A stretch of DNA of 64,000 nt, from positions 124,001 through 188,000 of the forward strand of contig JAHBXI010000001.1 of NCBI GenBank assembly GCA_019636515.1, in the 5' to 3' direction. The position numbers and the translations under genes were made by a program. Under the pieces are notes generated by a model. It was not told the DNA's origin, did no database searches, and saw nothing but the letters and a program-made list of their open reading frames with translations. Source of the DNA: Phycisphaeraceae bacterium. Its GTDB lineage: Bacteria > Planctomycetota > Phycisphaerae > Phycisphaerales > UBA1924. Every line of letters starts with the position of its first letter. Position 1 is the stretch's first letter. Shown here one piece after another: positions 26,989-36,900 of this stretch.

Positions 26989-27432
26989 ATGAACCGGATG
27001 CCTCAGCGCGGATTCACGCTCGTCGAGATCCTGATCGTGGTGGTGATCCTGGGGATCCTGGCGGCGGTCGTGGTCCCCCAGTTCTCCAGCGCGACCCAGG
27101 ATTCGAAACTCCGGGCCACGCTCAGCCAGTTGCATCACCTGCGCAACGCGATGAGCGTCTACAGCGTGCAGCACTCGGGGCGATACCCCACCGTGCGGGA
27201 AGGGCCCGGGACGTGGGGAGAACTGATCACGCTGGGCTACCTGAAGCGTCGTCCCACCAACAACTGGGTGGGCGGCGCCAACGCCACGGTCATCACGCTC
27301 GCGGACTCTCCGGACGCGGCGTACCACCAGTCGTACGGGTGGGTATTCGCCGTTGACGGGGCGCCCAGCGGGACGCCCGAGGTGTGGGCCGCGGGATTCA
27401 CCGGGGACGACCAGCCGCTGTTTCCGGACTAA
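26989..27432 (+). CDS. Type II secretion / pilin-like pseudopilin 2
   Basis: A protein of 147 residues with prepilin site QRG|FTLVEILIVVVILGILA; TTGGAGG lies upstream of ATG 26989. The helix is almost identical to that of the previous gene at both protein and DNA level, so the two arose by duplication. The C-terminal domain is different (HSGRYPTVREGPGTWGELI, TNNWVGGANATVI) and GspG-like in length. Probably the second major pseudopilin of the same machine. Confidence 0.85.
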   Translation: MNRMPQRGFTLVEILIVVVILGILAAVVVPQFSSATQDSKLRATLSQLHHLRNAMSVYSVQHSGRYPTVREGPGTWGELITLGYLKRRPTNNWVGGANATVITLADSPDAAYHQSYGWVFAVDGAPSGTPEVWAAGFTGDDQPLFPD

Positions 27433-27508
27433 GCCAGCCGCGTCCGGCCAGGGTTGATTCCGCCGCGCCGGCGTGATGTTCCGATCCGGTCAGGCCGATG
27501 GAGGATGC

Positions 27509-27901
27509 ATGGAGACCTCACGCGCGCCGGTACGACTTCACGCCAACGCCCCCGCCCTGCTGATCGCCGCCGCGCTGGCGGTGGTGATCATGGATCGCCC
27601 TTCCGGGTCACCCTGGGATCCCCCGTCGCTGGGGCCTTCGCAGGCCGTGGCGCAGGTGAGATCCGTCGGCGGCGGAGGGTCGGGGGCCGGCGCGGCGTAC
27701 CAGGAAGAGCCCGCGGACGCCCGCGTGAACCCGGCCGACCAGCGCAAGCAGATGATCGCCGAACTGCGGGCCATCTCGCAGCGGCTTGACCGGCTCGAAG
27801 CGACGATCGCCAAGGGCCTGACCGTGAAGGTGACCGACATGCCGGAGATGAGGCTTCCCAAGAGCCTGGAGGCCCGGCTGACGGAGAGGAGCGGGAATTA
27901 A
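27509..27901 (+). CDS. Hypothetical membrane protein in pseudopilin cluster
   Basis: A protein of 130 residues, METSRAPVRLHANAPALLI, with one membrane helix near the N-terminus (ALLIAAALAVVIM). A Gly/Pro-rich segment, a short coiled coil (RKQMIAELRAISQRLDRLEATIAKG) and a conserved-looking end (PEMRLPKSLEARL) follow. GGAGG precedes the ATG. Its position between pseudopilin genes suggests an assembly or inner-membrane platform role, perhaps comparable to GspM/PilO-type proteins, but no homology is claimed. Confidence 0.6.
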   Translation: METSRAPVRLHANAPALLIAAALAVVIMDRPSGSPWDPPSLGPSQAVAQVRSVGGGGSGAGAAYQEEPADARVNPADQRKQMIAELRAISQRLDRLEATIAKGLTVKVTDMPEMRLPKSLEARLTERSGN

Positions 27902-27902
27902 C

Positions 27903-28439
27903 ATGAAGGCACTCGCCCGGCGAGGCGGATTCACGCTGGTGGAACTGCTGATCGTGGTGACGGTGCTGGGCATCGCGACGGCGATGGTCATCCCGTCGAT
28001 GGGCTCGGTCGGGGTGCTTCGCGTGCAGGCCGCGGTGCGGACCGTCGTGTCGGATATCACCCAGGCGCAGTCCGAATCGCTGGCGTACCAGCGCGGGCGA
28101 GCGGTGGTCTTTGATATGGAAGGCGCGTCGTGGTCGATCGCCGAGGTGAACTCCGGGATTATTGATCTTTCCACGGACACGCTCTGGACCGGCATGATCC
28201 GCGGCAAGGACTTCGGCGACGCGGCGATCACGCTCGTGAACTTCGACGGAGACGGGGTGCTGGTCTTTGACGAGATGGGCGCCCCGGTCGATGCCCCGCA
28301 AAGCACCGTGACGGCGGGCACCGGGTACCTGGACATCACCGGCTCGGGTCAGACGTTCCGCGTGACCGTGGAGGCCTACACCGGCCGGGTGGTGGTGACC
28401 AACGCCGCCCCGGGATCCGACGACGAGGTCGAAGAATGA
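27903..28439 (+). CDS. GspH-like minor pseudopilin
   Basis: A protein of 178 residues with prepilin site RGG|FTLVELLIVVTVLGIA and the GspH/FimT pattern VQAAVRTVVSDITQAQSESLAYQRGR after the helix. The C-terminal beta domain ends in an acidic tail (GSDDEVEE). It begins one base after the previous stop and its own stop overlaps the next ATG (ATGA), so the three genes form one translational unit. Confidence 0.8.
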   Translation: MKALARRGGFTLVELLIVVTVLGIATAMVIPSMGSVGVLRVQAAVRTVVSDITQAQSESLAYQRGRAVVFDMEGASWSIAEVNSGIIDLSTDTLWTGMIRGKDFGDAAITLVNFDGDGVLVFDEMGAPVDAPQSTVTAGTGYLDITGSGQTFRVTVEAYTGRVVVTNAAPGSDDEVEE

Positions 28440-28633
28440 AGCCCGTGATTCGTGCCCACGCCGGGCGAACCAGGCGGGCCGTCGCTCGCCGGATCGCGGT
28501 GGCGATGGCCGTGGGGGGGCTGGCCGCCGTACTTCTGTGGGGCAAACTCCGGCTGGTGAGCAACATGCCGCGGTCGGTGTACGCCGAGCCGAAGGCGTCG
28601 TCGCATGCCGGCGATCCATCACCCAGGCGATGA
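28436..28633 (+). CDS. Small basic single-pass membrane protein
   Basis: A protein of 65 residues with a strongly basic start (MKPVIRAHAGRTRRAVARR), one membrane helix (AVAMAVGGLAAVLLWGKL) and a short exported tail. The start overlaps the upstream stop by four bases (ATGA), which supports real coupled translation. No family recognised. It may be a platform component of the pseudopilus machine. Confidence 0.5.
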   Translation: MKPVIRAHAGRTRRAVARRIAVAMAVGGLAAVLLWGKLRLVSNMPRSVYAEPKASSHAGDPSPRR

Positions 28634-28937
28634 GGCGCGTGAGGCTTGTTTCCATGAGTGTTGCAGGTATGGGAACCCCGCGCGCCCGTGGGAGTGTGGG
28701 TGGGGAGGTCCCGGCGGCCGGCGCGGAGGTTATCGCTCCCGCGGTGGGCGGCGATTACCCCGCGTGGAGCCCGGTCGGGCGCGGCTTTCCGATCACCCCC
28801 AAAGTCGAGACTTGGAAACGACGACACACACGTTGTACTTGGCGAGTTTGACGTGCGTGAGAAGGCCAACCGGGCGTGCGCCCGGGGAGCATCCACGGGA
28901 CCGATCATCCGGCGAGTTCATTCAGCGAGGTATTGGA
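28634..28937. other. Leader region of the secretin gene
   Basis: About 300 bp without coding support, although a frame stays open through it. A candidate promoter consists of TTGGAA (28812-28817) and TGTACT (28834-28839) with a 16-bp spacer, about 100 bp before the ATG at 28938. Local A+C richness around 28810-28840 breaks the G+C bias. Confidence 0.35.
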
Positions 28938-31355
28938 ATGACCACTCGGCAGGCTCTTGGTTGTTCGTCGGTCGCGTGCCTGATGGCGCGCTCCGGCATG
29001 GGCCCTGTTCTTGCTCTTGCCCTGGCGGCGGGTACGTCGGCGGGCCAATCCGACCGTGGGCCGGTCGTTCCCCCGCGCAGCGCGACGGCCGACGGGGCGG
29101 CGTCGATGGTCTCCGGGCAGGCGGCCCGGGAGCAGTCGCGGCGCAAGGTCGGCGGCGACGAGTCGAGCAAGGGCGACATCAAGGTCGACGAGAACCAGAT
29201 CGTCGACCTTCACATCAAGGACGAGGAACTGACGCGAGTGCTTGAACTGCTGGCGATCCAGAGCCAGCGGAACATCATCCCGACGCGGAGCGTCAACGCC
29301 CGTGTCAGCGCGAACCTGTACGGCGTGACGTTCTATGAGGCGCTCGATGCGCTGCTGCACCCCAACGGGTTCGGGTGGATGGAGCGGAGCAACCGCATCG
29401 AGGTCTACACGCTGGATGAACTGCGCCAGATCGAGGCGGCCACGCGCGTGCGGATCGCCAAGGTGATCCGGCTGAACTACCTCAACGCCCTGGACGCGGG
29501 GGCGTTTGTCGAGGCGCTTCTCTCCGACGGAGGGCAGATCAAGACCAACGGCAAGACGGCCTCCTTCTCGATCCCCGAGAAAACGCCCGTCGGCCAGGAC
29601 GACTACGCCAACGACGCCATGCTCGTGGTGTACGACTACGAGGAGAACGTGGCGGAGATCGAGCGGCTGATCCGCGAGATCGACACGCGCCCGTCGCAGG
29701 TGCTGGTCGAGGCGACGATCCTGCAGACGCAGTTGAACGAGGCCAACGCGTTCGGCGTCGATTTCTCGGTGCTGGGCGACCTGGACTTCATCGACTTCTC
29801 CGGCAACGGCGGGCCGTTGAGCGCGGTCAACAGCCTGATCGCGGGCAAGTCCCGATCCGTGGGCGGTGGTGAAATCCCGATGCCCGGCGACCGCGAGGGC
29901 CGGGCGATCGTCTCCAGCCCCGGCAACACGGCCGGGCCCGGAACGCTGAAACTGGGCTTTGTCGACTCGGACGTGGCGGTCTTCCTCAAGATGCTCGACG
30001 AGGTCGGGGACACCACGATCATCTCCAATCCCAAGGTCCTGGCGCTCAACCGCCAGCCGGCGCGGGTTCTGGTGGGTCGCAAGGTCGGGTACCTGAGCAC
30101 GACCTCGACGGACACGACGACGACCCAGTCCGTGCAGTTCCTCGACACGGGCACGCAGTTGTACTTCCGCCCGTTTGTGACCAACGAAGGTCTCATCCGG
30201 CTTGAACTCAAGCCGGCGGTCTCGGAGGCGGTGATCCGCGATTCACGCGACGCGACCGGCGCGGCGGTGACGATCCCCGACGAGATCACCAACGAGATCG
30301 TGACCAACGTGCTCGTGCGTGACGGCCAGACGATCGTGCTGGGCGGGCTGTTCCGAGAGTCCACGCAGTCATCCCGGCGGCAGGTGCCGTTCCTGGGCGA
30401 TATCCCTCTGCTGGGGGCGGCGTTCCGCGGGCACGACGACCAGACGTCGCGCAACGAGATCATCTTCATGATCACGCCGACCATCGTCAGCGACCAGGTG
30501 CTGGTCATGCAGGGAGAGCGGGGCACCGACCTGGTCGACCGCGCCCGGACCGGATCGCGCGAGAGCCTCCTTCCCTGGAGCCGGGAGCGCATGAGCGGGC
30601 AGTTGCTCGTCGAAGCCGAGCGCCTGGCTTCCGAGGGGAAGGACTCCGAAGCCCTGTGGAAGATCGAGCAGTCGCTGAGCATGAACCACACGCAGCCCGA
30701 GGCCATCGCGCTGCGTGAACGGCTGTCGAGCAAGAAAGTTCACTGGCCAGGCCGGAGCATGCTCGACACGATCGTCAGGGGCGAGGCCTCCGGCTCGGCG
30801 CCCCGAGCGGCGGCGGAACTCCGCCCCAGCGGTGAATCGCCCGCGAGCAGGACGTTTACGCCCGAGCCCTTGCCGGCCCGGGAACAGCCCCGCGAGCCGG
30901 AGGGCCAGGTGATGACCCACGAGCCTCCCGCCTCCCCGCTTCCGGCGGCTGGGCCGCGGGTTGCTCCGGACGATTCCGCCTCCGCATTGGAGTCGAACCC
31001 GAGCGTCGGCGGTGTTCCCGATCATCCCGATAACTCCAATCATCCCGATCATCCAGTGTCATGGGCGGATGAGTTCGGCCAGGGCGAGCCCGAGTTGATG
31101 GACGGGGACGCGGGGCTTGACCAGTTCGTGAACGGCGACGAGGTGGAGCCAAGCGACGGCGGACTGGCCGTCGAGGCCACCACGCTGGGTACGGCCTCGG
31201 GCACAATCGCGGCCTGGTCGTGGCTGTACAGCGGATTCCGGGAGATCTTCATCCCGGTTCCTTCCGAGATGCTCGCGGGGTTCCCACGCCCGCCGGCGTC
31301 GGCCTCCACCGGCGTTCCCGGCGGCGTCACTTCGGCGGAATCGGACGACGAATGA
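28938..31355 (+). CDS. gspD: Type II/IV secretin
   Basis: A protein of 805 residues. A signal peptide (residues 1-38, ALALAAGTSAGQ) is followed by an N0/STN-type domain (VDLHIKDEELTRVLELLAIQSQ), a ring-building N domain (IRLNYLNALDAGAFVEALL), and the secretin pore (SQVLVEATILQTQLNE; VLVRDGQTIVLGGLFRE; VPFLGDIPLLGAAFRG; EIIFMITPTIV). It forms the outer-membrane channel. The last 280 residues are unusual: a TPR-like helix pair, then a long Pro/Ser/Glu linker and a final hydrophobic patch (TIAAWSWLYSGFREIFIPV). The longer upstream frame is rejected for lack of codon bias. Confidence 0.9.
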   Translation: MTTRQALGCSSVACLMARSGMGPVLALALAAGTSAGQSDRGPVVPPRSATADGAASMVSGQAAREQSRRKVGGDESSKGDIKVDENQIVDLHIKDEELTRVLELLAIQSQRNIIPTRSVNARVSANLYGVTFYEALDALLHPNGFGWMERSNRIEVYTLDELRQIEAATRVRIAKVIRLNYLNALDAGAFVEALLSDGGQIKTNGKTASFSIPEKTPVGQDDYANDAMLVVYDYEENVAEIERLIREIDTRPSQVLVEATILQTQLNEANAFGVDFSVLGDLDFIDFSGNGGPLSAVNSLIAGKSRSVGGGEIPMPGDREGRAIVSSPGNTAGPGTLKLGFVDSDVAVFLKMLDEVGDTTIISNPKVLALNRQPARVLVGRKVGYLSTTSTDTTTTQSVQFLDTGTQLYFRPFVTNEGLIRLELKPAVSEAVIRDSRDATGAAVTIPDEITNEIVTNVLVRDGQTIVLGGLFRESTQSSRRQVPFLGDIPLLGAAFRGHDDQTSRNEIIFMITPTIVSDQVLVMQGERGTDLVDRARTGSRESLLPWSRERMSGQLLVEAERLASEGKDSEALWKIEQSLSMNHTQPEAIALRERLSSKKVHWPGRSMLDTIVRGEASGSAPRAAAELRPSGESPASRTFTPEPLPAREQPREPEGQVMTHEPPASPLPAAGPRVAPDDSASALESNPSVGGVPDHPDNSNHPDHPVSWADEFGQGEPELMDGDAGLDQFVNGDEVEPSDGGLAVEATTLGTASGTIAAWSWLYSGFREIFIPVPSEMLAGFPRPPASASTGVPGGVTSAESDDE

Positions 31356-31415
31356 GAGGTCCTCGCGCCCGGCGGGCGCGGTCGGCGGCTCGGGGAGTTG
31401 GAACAGGAGACGGAC

Positions 31416-32666
31416 ATGTTCGATGCGACACGGCTTGACGCGGGGCGATGGGGCGCGACGGGCGCGAAGGTTCTCGGCCTGGCGGCGGCGGTGCTGGTGA
31501 CGGCCTCCGGCTGCGCCGGGCACGGCAAGTACACCAGCGAACAGATCACGGCCGCCAAGGAGAAGATGGCGATCATGAAGAGCGCCACCGAGTGGGAGAT
31601 GGCCCGGCAGGCCTACCTCACCGGGGACTTCCACAAGGCGATCAAGGGCGTGGACCGTTCGATCGCGATCAGCCCCAAGGTCGCCAAAAGCCACGTGCTC
31701 AGGGGGCGGATCCTGACCGAGACCAACGACTTCGAGGGCGCGCTGGCGAGTTTCAACGAGGCGATCGCCATCGAGCCAAAGAACGTGGAGGCGACCTACC
31801 ACCTGGGCTTCATCCACGAGCGGATGCTCGAGCGTGAAAAGGCCCTCGAACTGTACCTCGCCGCGTCCGAACTCGAGCCGCAGAGCGCGCAGTACGTGAT
31901 CGCGGCGGCGGAGGTGATGATCGACCTGGGGCGTATCGACGAGGCGAGAGCCTTTGTGGAGGGGCGCCACACGGCCTTTACCAGCACCGCGGGCATCAAG
32001 CAGACGCTGGGGCACATCGCGATGATGCAGGGGCGCACCGACGACGCGGTGGCGCACTTCAACCAGGCCCGGCTGCTGGCCCCCGACGACCTGACGCTGA
32101 CGGAGGACCTCACGCGGGCCCAGGTGTCGGCCCGCCGCTACGGGGAAGCCGAGTCCAACCTGGCACGGCTCCTGGCGACCGACAAGCACAAGGACCGATC
32201 GGACCTGGTGCTGCTCCGGGCACGCTGCCTGATCGAGATCGACCGCCCGCTGGAGGCCAGGGAACTTCTCATCAAACTGACCCAGAGCGCCTCGGGATCT
32301 TCCGATGTCGAGTCGTGGATCCTGCTGGGGAATCTCTCGTACACGCTCAAGGACGCGAACCGGACGCGTCTGTCGGCACAGCGGATCATCGGGCTGGCCC
32401 CGGATCGTCCCGAGGGCTACCTGCTGCGGGGTCTCCAGCAGCGCCGCGTGGGTCAGCACGACGCGGCGGCCGAGAGTTTCCGGCAGGCGTCGCGCCACGA
32501 TCGTTCCGGAAACGCGCTGGTTCTGCTGGGACTGACCTACCGCGACCAGGGCCAGTTGGCGAGGGCAAACGCCGCGTTCCAGGAAGCCCTGACGCAAGAT
32601 CCGCAGAACAAGGAAGCGGCGAACCTGGTCGGATCGGTCATTGCCACGGTGCCCACCGACGGCTGA
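31416..32666 (+). CDS. TPR lipoprotein of the secretin operon (pilotin-like position)
   Basis: A protein of 416 residues with signal and lipobox ASGC (Cys33). At least eight TPR units follow, from TEWEMARQAYLTGDFHKAIKG to the C-terminal LTYRDQGQLARANAAFQEAL. AGGAG precedes the ATG at 31416. It lies 60 bp after the secretin gene. Lipid-anchored TPR proteins such as PilF/PilW assist secretin assembly in the outer membrane, so that role is inferred from position and architecture. Confidence 0.75.
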   Translation: MFDATRLDAGRWGATGAKVLGLAAAVLVTASGCAGHGKYTSEQITAAKEKMAIMKSATEWEMARQAYLTGDFHKAIKGVDRSIAISPKVAKSHVLRGRILTETNDFEGALASFNEAIAIEPKNVEATYHLGFIHERMLEREKALELYLAASELEPQSAQYVIAAAEVMIDLGRIDEARAFVEGRHTAFTSTAGIKQTLGHIAMMQGRTDDAVAHFNQARLLAPDDLTLTEDLTRAQVSARRYGEAESNLARLLATDKHKDRSDLVLLRARCLIEIDRPLEARELLIKLTQSASGSSDVESWILLGNLSYTLKDANRTRLSAQRIIGLAPDRPEGYLLRGLQQRRVGQHDAAAESFRQASRHDRSGNALVLLGLTYRDQGQLARANAAFQEALTQDPQNKEAANLVGSVIATVPTDG

Positions 32667-32704
32667 TCGGACGCTCCGTAAACCAGGCCCCTACGCTCCG
32701 CGTC

Positions 32705-33934
32705 GTGGCCCGCAAGCCCCCGAGCAAATCTTCGAGCACGCCCGCGAAGGGGAAGCCGGTCGGCCCCCTGTTGGCCGAGTCCGCGCCATCGGCCACGGCG
32801 GCGGATCGGGCCGGCATGCGCCGGCCGCCGGGGCGTCTTGCCGACGTGGTCGGCCAGGCCCGCGCCGTGACGGCCCTCTCCCGGGCGATGGCGTTGTCTC
32901 GGCTTCATCACGCGTGGATCTTCCACGGCCCTCCGGGGGTGGGGAAATTCACGGCCGCGACCGCCTTTGCCGCGGCGATCATGGATCCGACGACGCGAGT
33001 GGATCCGACGAGCGGACTCCCCGAGGCGGACCCCGCCGGTCGCGTGCGTCGTCTTTGTGACTCCGGGAATCACCCGGACCTGCACATCATTACGAAGGAA
33101 CTCGCCCGCTACAGCGACGACCCACGGATCCGGGTCGGCAAGCAGATCACCATCGCCAAGGACGTGATCGAGAGGCACCTGATCCACCCGGCGGGGCTGG
33201 CTCCGACGGTCACGCCGGGCGGCCTGGCGACCAAGGTGTTCATCGTGGACGAGGCGGAACTGCTCGACCGTTCTCCGTTCAATGCCCCGACGCAGAACTC
33301 GCTCCTCAAGACGCTTGAGGAGCCTCCCCCGGGGACGGTCATCATCCTCGTCACCAGCGCGGAGGATCGCCTGCTTCCCACCATCCGGAGCCGCTGTCAG
33401 CGCGTCGGCTTCGGACGGCTCGATCCCGAGTCGATGAACGAGTGGATGCGCCGAGCGGGCGTCGTGCTTCCCGCGGAGTCGGCGGCGTGGCTTCTTGAGT
33501 ACGCCGACGGCTCGCCGGGAGATCTTCTCAAGTCACTGGCCACGGGGATCGACCGCTGGCGAGCCAGGATCGGTCCGATGCTCGACCGGATCGACCGCGG
33601 CGAGCCGTGCGCGGAACTGGGCGGCGCGATGGCGGAACTGATCGACGCGGAGGCGGAGCGGCTGGCCAAGGCCTCCCCCCACGCGAGCAAGGAAGCCTCG
33701 AACAAGGTGGCGGCCGATTCGATGTTCCGTCTGGTGGCGGATCACCTGCGACGCGGATTGCGTTGCGCGGCCGTCGCGGCCCCCCCGGCGGACCGGCCCG
33801 TCCGGGCGCGGATCAAGTGCCTGGAACTGCTGGTCGAAGCGGAGCGTCACGTGGATTCGAACGTCCAGGCGATCTTCGCGTGCTCAAACCTCGCGGCGCA
33901 GTTGGGCGTGGTGCTGTCGTCGGCCCGTTCCTGA
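32705..33934 (+). CDS. holB: DNA polymerase III delta' subunit (clamp loader)
   Basis: A AAA+ clamp-loader protein of 409 residues from GTG 32705. It has RLADVVGQARAVTALSRAM, Walker A GPPGVGKF (75-82), VFIVDEAELLD as Walker B region, NSLLKTLEEPPPGTVIILV and the SRC motif (RSRCQRVGF). The spacing fits delta' rather than DnaX, and no long C-terminal tau domain is present. It loads the sliding clamp during replication. The start is uncertain: the N-terminal 40 residues are Lys/Pro/Ser rich and an ATG at 32816 would remove them. Confidence 0.8.
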   Translation: MARKPPSKSSSTPAKGKPVGPLLAESAPSATAADRAGMRRPPGRLADVVGQARAVTALSRAMALSRLHHAWIFHGPPGVGKFTAATAFAAAIMDPTTRVDPTSGLPEADPAGRVRRLCDSGNHPDLHIITKELARYSDDPRIRVGKQITIAKDVIERHLIHPAGLAPTVTPGGLATKVFIVDEAELLDRSPFNAPTQNSLLKTLEEPPPGTVIILVTSAEDRLLPTIRSRCQRVGFGRLDPESMNEWMRRAGVVLPAESAAWLLEYADGSPGDLLKSLATGIDRWRARIGPMLDRIDRGEPCAELGGAMAELIDAEAERLAKASPHASKEASNKVAADSMFRLVADHLRRGLRCAAVAAPPADRPVRARIKCLELLVEAERHVDSNVQAIFACSNLAAQLGVVLSSARS

Positions 33935-33976
33935 GTTGCCTGGTCACCGAGTCCTTCGGGTTGGCGCCTCGGTGCA

Positions 33977-36900
33977 TCAATGGCCCGGCACGCCCGCCTC
34001 GTGCGAGGCGACGTCTTGAACTTCACGCATGGCCACCAGCCCCTTGCGCAGCGGGCCGACGTCCGCGTGGGGAGACTCACCCGGGTCGGCGACCTGGCCG
34101 TCCTTGCCGATCTGGCCGTCCTTGCCGACCTGGTCGAACCGCACGCTGACACGCTTCGAGACCCCGCGTTCCTGCATGGTGACGCCGTAGAGTTGATCGG
34201 CCTGCTGCATCGTCCGCTTGTTGTGCGTGATGACGATGAAGTGGGACAGGTCGGTGAACTGCCTGACCACGGATCCGAAGCGGGCGACGTTGCTCTCGTC
34301 CAGGGCCGCGTCCACCTCGTCCAGCACGCAGAAGCACGACGGTTTGCTGCGGAAGATCGACATCAGCAGCGCGACGGCGGTGAGGGTCTTCTCGCCGCCG
34401 GAAAGTTGGCTGATCGAGCGAGGCTCCTTTCCCGGCGGCTTGGCGATCACCTCGACGCCGCTCTCGAGCACGTCGATCTCGTCGGTGACGACTCGCTGCC
34501 CGTCGATTTCCTTGACCAGCGGCATGAGGCGGACCTCGGCCTTGCCGCCTCCGAACAGGCGGCGGAACATGCCGTTCTCGCCGCCGAAGTTCCCCTGGAT
34601 GGCCGAGAATACCTCCGCGAAGCGGGCCTTGCTGAGCGTGTTGAGCCTCTCGATCAGGGCGAGCAACTGCCGGCGGGCTTCGTCAAGGTCCTCCACCTGC
34701 GCCGCCAGGGCGAGGTTGGTCCCGCCGAGTTGCTCCTCCTCGGTGATCGCGTCCATGTTCACGTGACCGAGCGAACGGATTTCCTCTCGCAGTTGACCGA
34801 TGCGGCCCTGGGCGGCCAGCGGGTCGATGCGGGCGACATCTCCCCCCGACATCATCTCACGGTACTCGGCGTGATCCCATGCCAGGTCGATCCGCAGGTC
34901 CGTCGAAACTCGCTCCTCGAGCGACTCGCGCTTGACCTCGAGTTCCCGGCGAGATACTTCCAGCGCGTGCCAGTCGCGTTCCACGATCTCCGACCGTTTG
35001 CGGGCCGCGGCCAGCCGCTGGGCCGCCGATTGGGCGGCCTGGTCGGCGGTGGCGACGGCTTCTCTGGCCCGGGCGACCCGCTCGGCCAGTTCCATCACTT
35101 CGCCCGCGTGACGCACGGCCTGATCGGCCGCGTCGGCGATCGCGGCCTCAGCCTCGGCACGGCGAGCCTCGACCTGGGCAAGGTGCCGGGCCAGTTCCCT
35201 CGCCTGCCTGGCGAAGTCGTCTCGGGCAAGTTCGAGCCTCGAAAGGTCGCGGCGAGCCGACGTCGCCATCTCGGAAAGCCGCCCAACGTCCACTTTGGCG
35301 GCGGTGGCCTGGTCGGCGGCGGACTCGGCCCGGAGGCGTACGGCCGCGAGGTCCTCGTCGAGCGAGCGGGCCTGGGCGGCCTGCTCGTCGTAAAGGCGGC
35401 GGAGGCTCTCGATTCGATCCCCGAGCCGGTCGCGCTCCTGGTCGATCCTGGCGAGCCGGTCGCGCAGTTGGTCGGACTCGGCGGCAACCTGGGCACGTTC
35501 ACGATCGAGCCGGGCCGCGTCATCGGCGGCGCGATCCGCGCGGGCCTGCTCCTGGAGGAGCCGCCGCTGGTCGGCCGCGAGCGATGTCCGCAGGTCCGCG
35601 GCGGCGGAGGTCATCTCGGCGGCGTCGGCATCGATGGTGGCCAGGTCCCGTCGATCAGCCTCGATGTCCGTGCCGATCCGAGCGATCCGGTCTCGCAGCG
35701 AGGCGAGTTCGTGGCGCCGCTGAAAGACCCCGCCGGCTTCCTGCGTCGCCGAGGCGGGTCCGGCCACGACCCGGCCGTCGGCCTCGAGGACCGCGCCGTC
35801 GGCGGTGACGAAGCGACGAGCGGACGGCCCGGAGGTGCTCGCCCAAAGGAGCACCGCCGCGTCGAGGTTTTCAACCAGGCACGTGTCGCTCAAAAGCCGA
35901 TCAAGCATCGAGGCGAGGTCGGTCCGGTCGGAGAACGCGGCATCCCGAGGGCGCACGAAACCCCGGAGCGGCGTCACCCGGGGGAGAAGGTCGGGCTCGA
36001 TCCGTGGAGATTCGGCCCGGTCTTCGGGCCGCGTCGCCGAGGCCAGCGGCAGAAACGTCACCCGCCCGGGAAGGGAAGCCAGTTCGCTGGCGGCGGGGAT
36101 CGCCTCGAGCGAGCGCACGACGATCCACTGCATCGCCGGGCCAAGCGCGGCTTCGACCGCCGCGGCCTGCTTGGCGTCGGATTCAATCAGGTCCGCGACC
36201 GGACCGATGACCGAGGCGAATCCCGACCCTTCGGCCTTGCGTCGCATGACATCGCGCACCGCCTCCCCGTACCCCAGGCCGGCGGCCTCCATTTCATCCA
36301 GGGTCGTGCGGCGGCTTTCCAGCCGAACGAGTTCCTGTCCCAGGTCGGTGATCCTGCCGGCCCTTTCGCGGCGTTCGCGGTCGAGGGACGCGAGTTGAAT
36401 ATCCCGAGCCGCCAGGTCCGATTCGGTGACGGCAACGGCCCGACGGGCCGAGTCGAGGGCGAGGTCGGCCGCGGTTCGCTCCTGGGCGGTCTGAGCAAGG
36501 CGAGCATCGTACTCGGCGATCCGTGAGGCCGAGCGTTCGAGTTGCTCCCGGAGCGACTCCGAGCGGCGATCGTCACCCTGGAGGTTGCCCTGAAGGGCGG
36601 CCCGCTCGCGTTCAATCTGGTCGGCCTGCTGGCGTCGCTGGTTGATGACCGCCTGGCGGTCGTTGATTTCCTCCATGACCGCGGCGCGGGCCTCGCCCGC
36701 GACACGAAGGATCCGCTCGGCGTCGGAGAGGCGCTCGGCGATGGAGGCGACCGATTCCTGCTGATCGGCGATGGCCGACTCGGTATCGTTCAACTGGCGG
36801 TTGGCGTCGGCGAGGCGCTGGGCGTCGAGGGCGGCCTGCCGGGCGATGTCGTCCAGCGATTTCTCGGCCATGGCGCGGCGCTGCGAGGCCTGCTGGTGCT

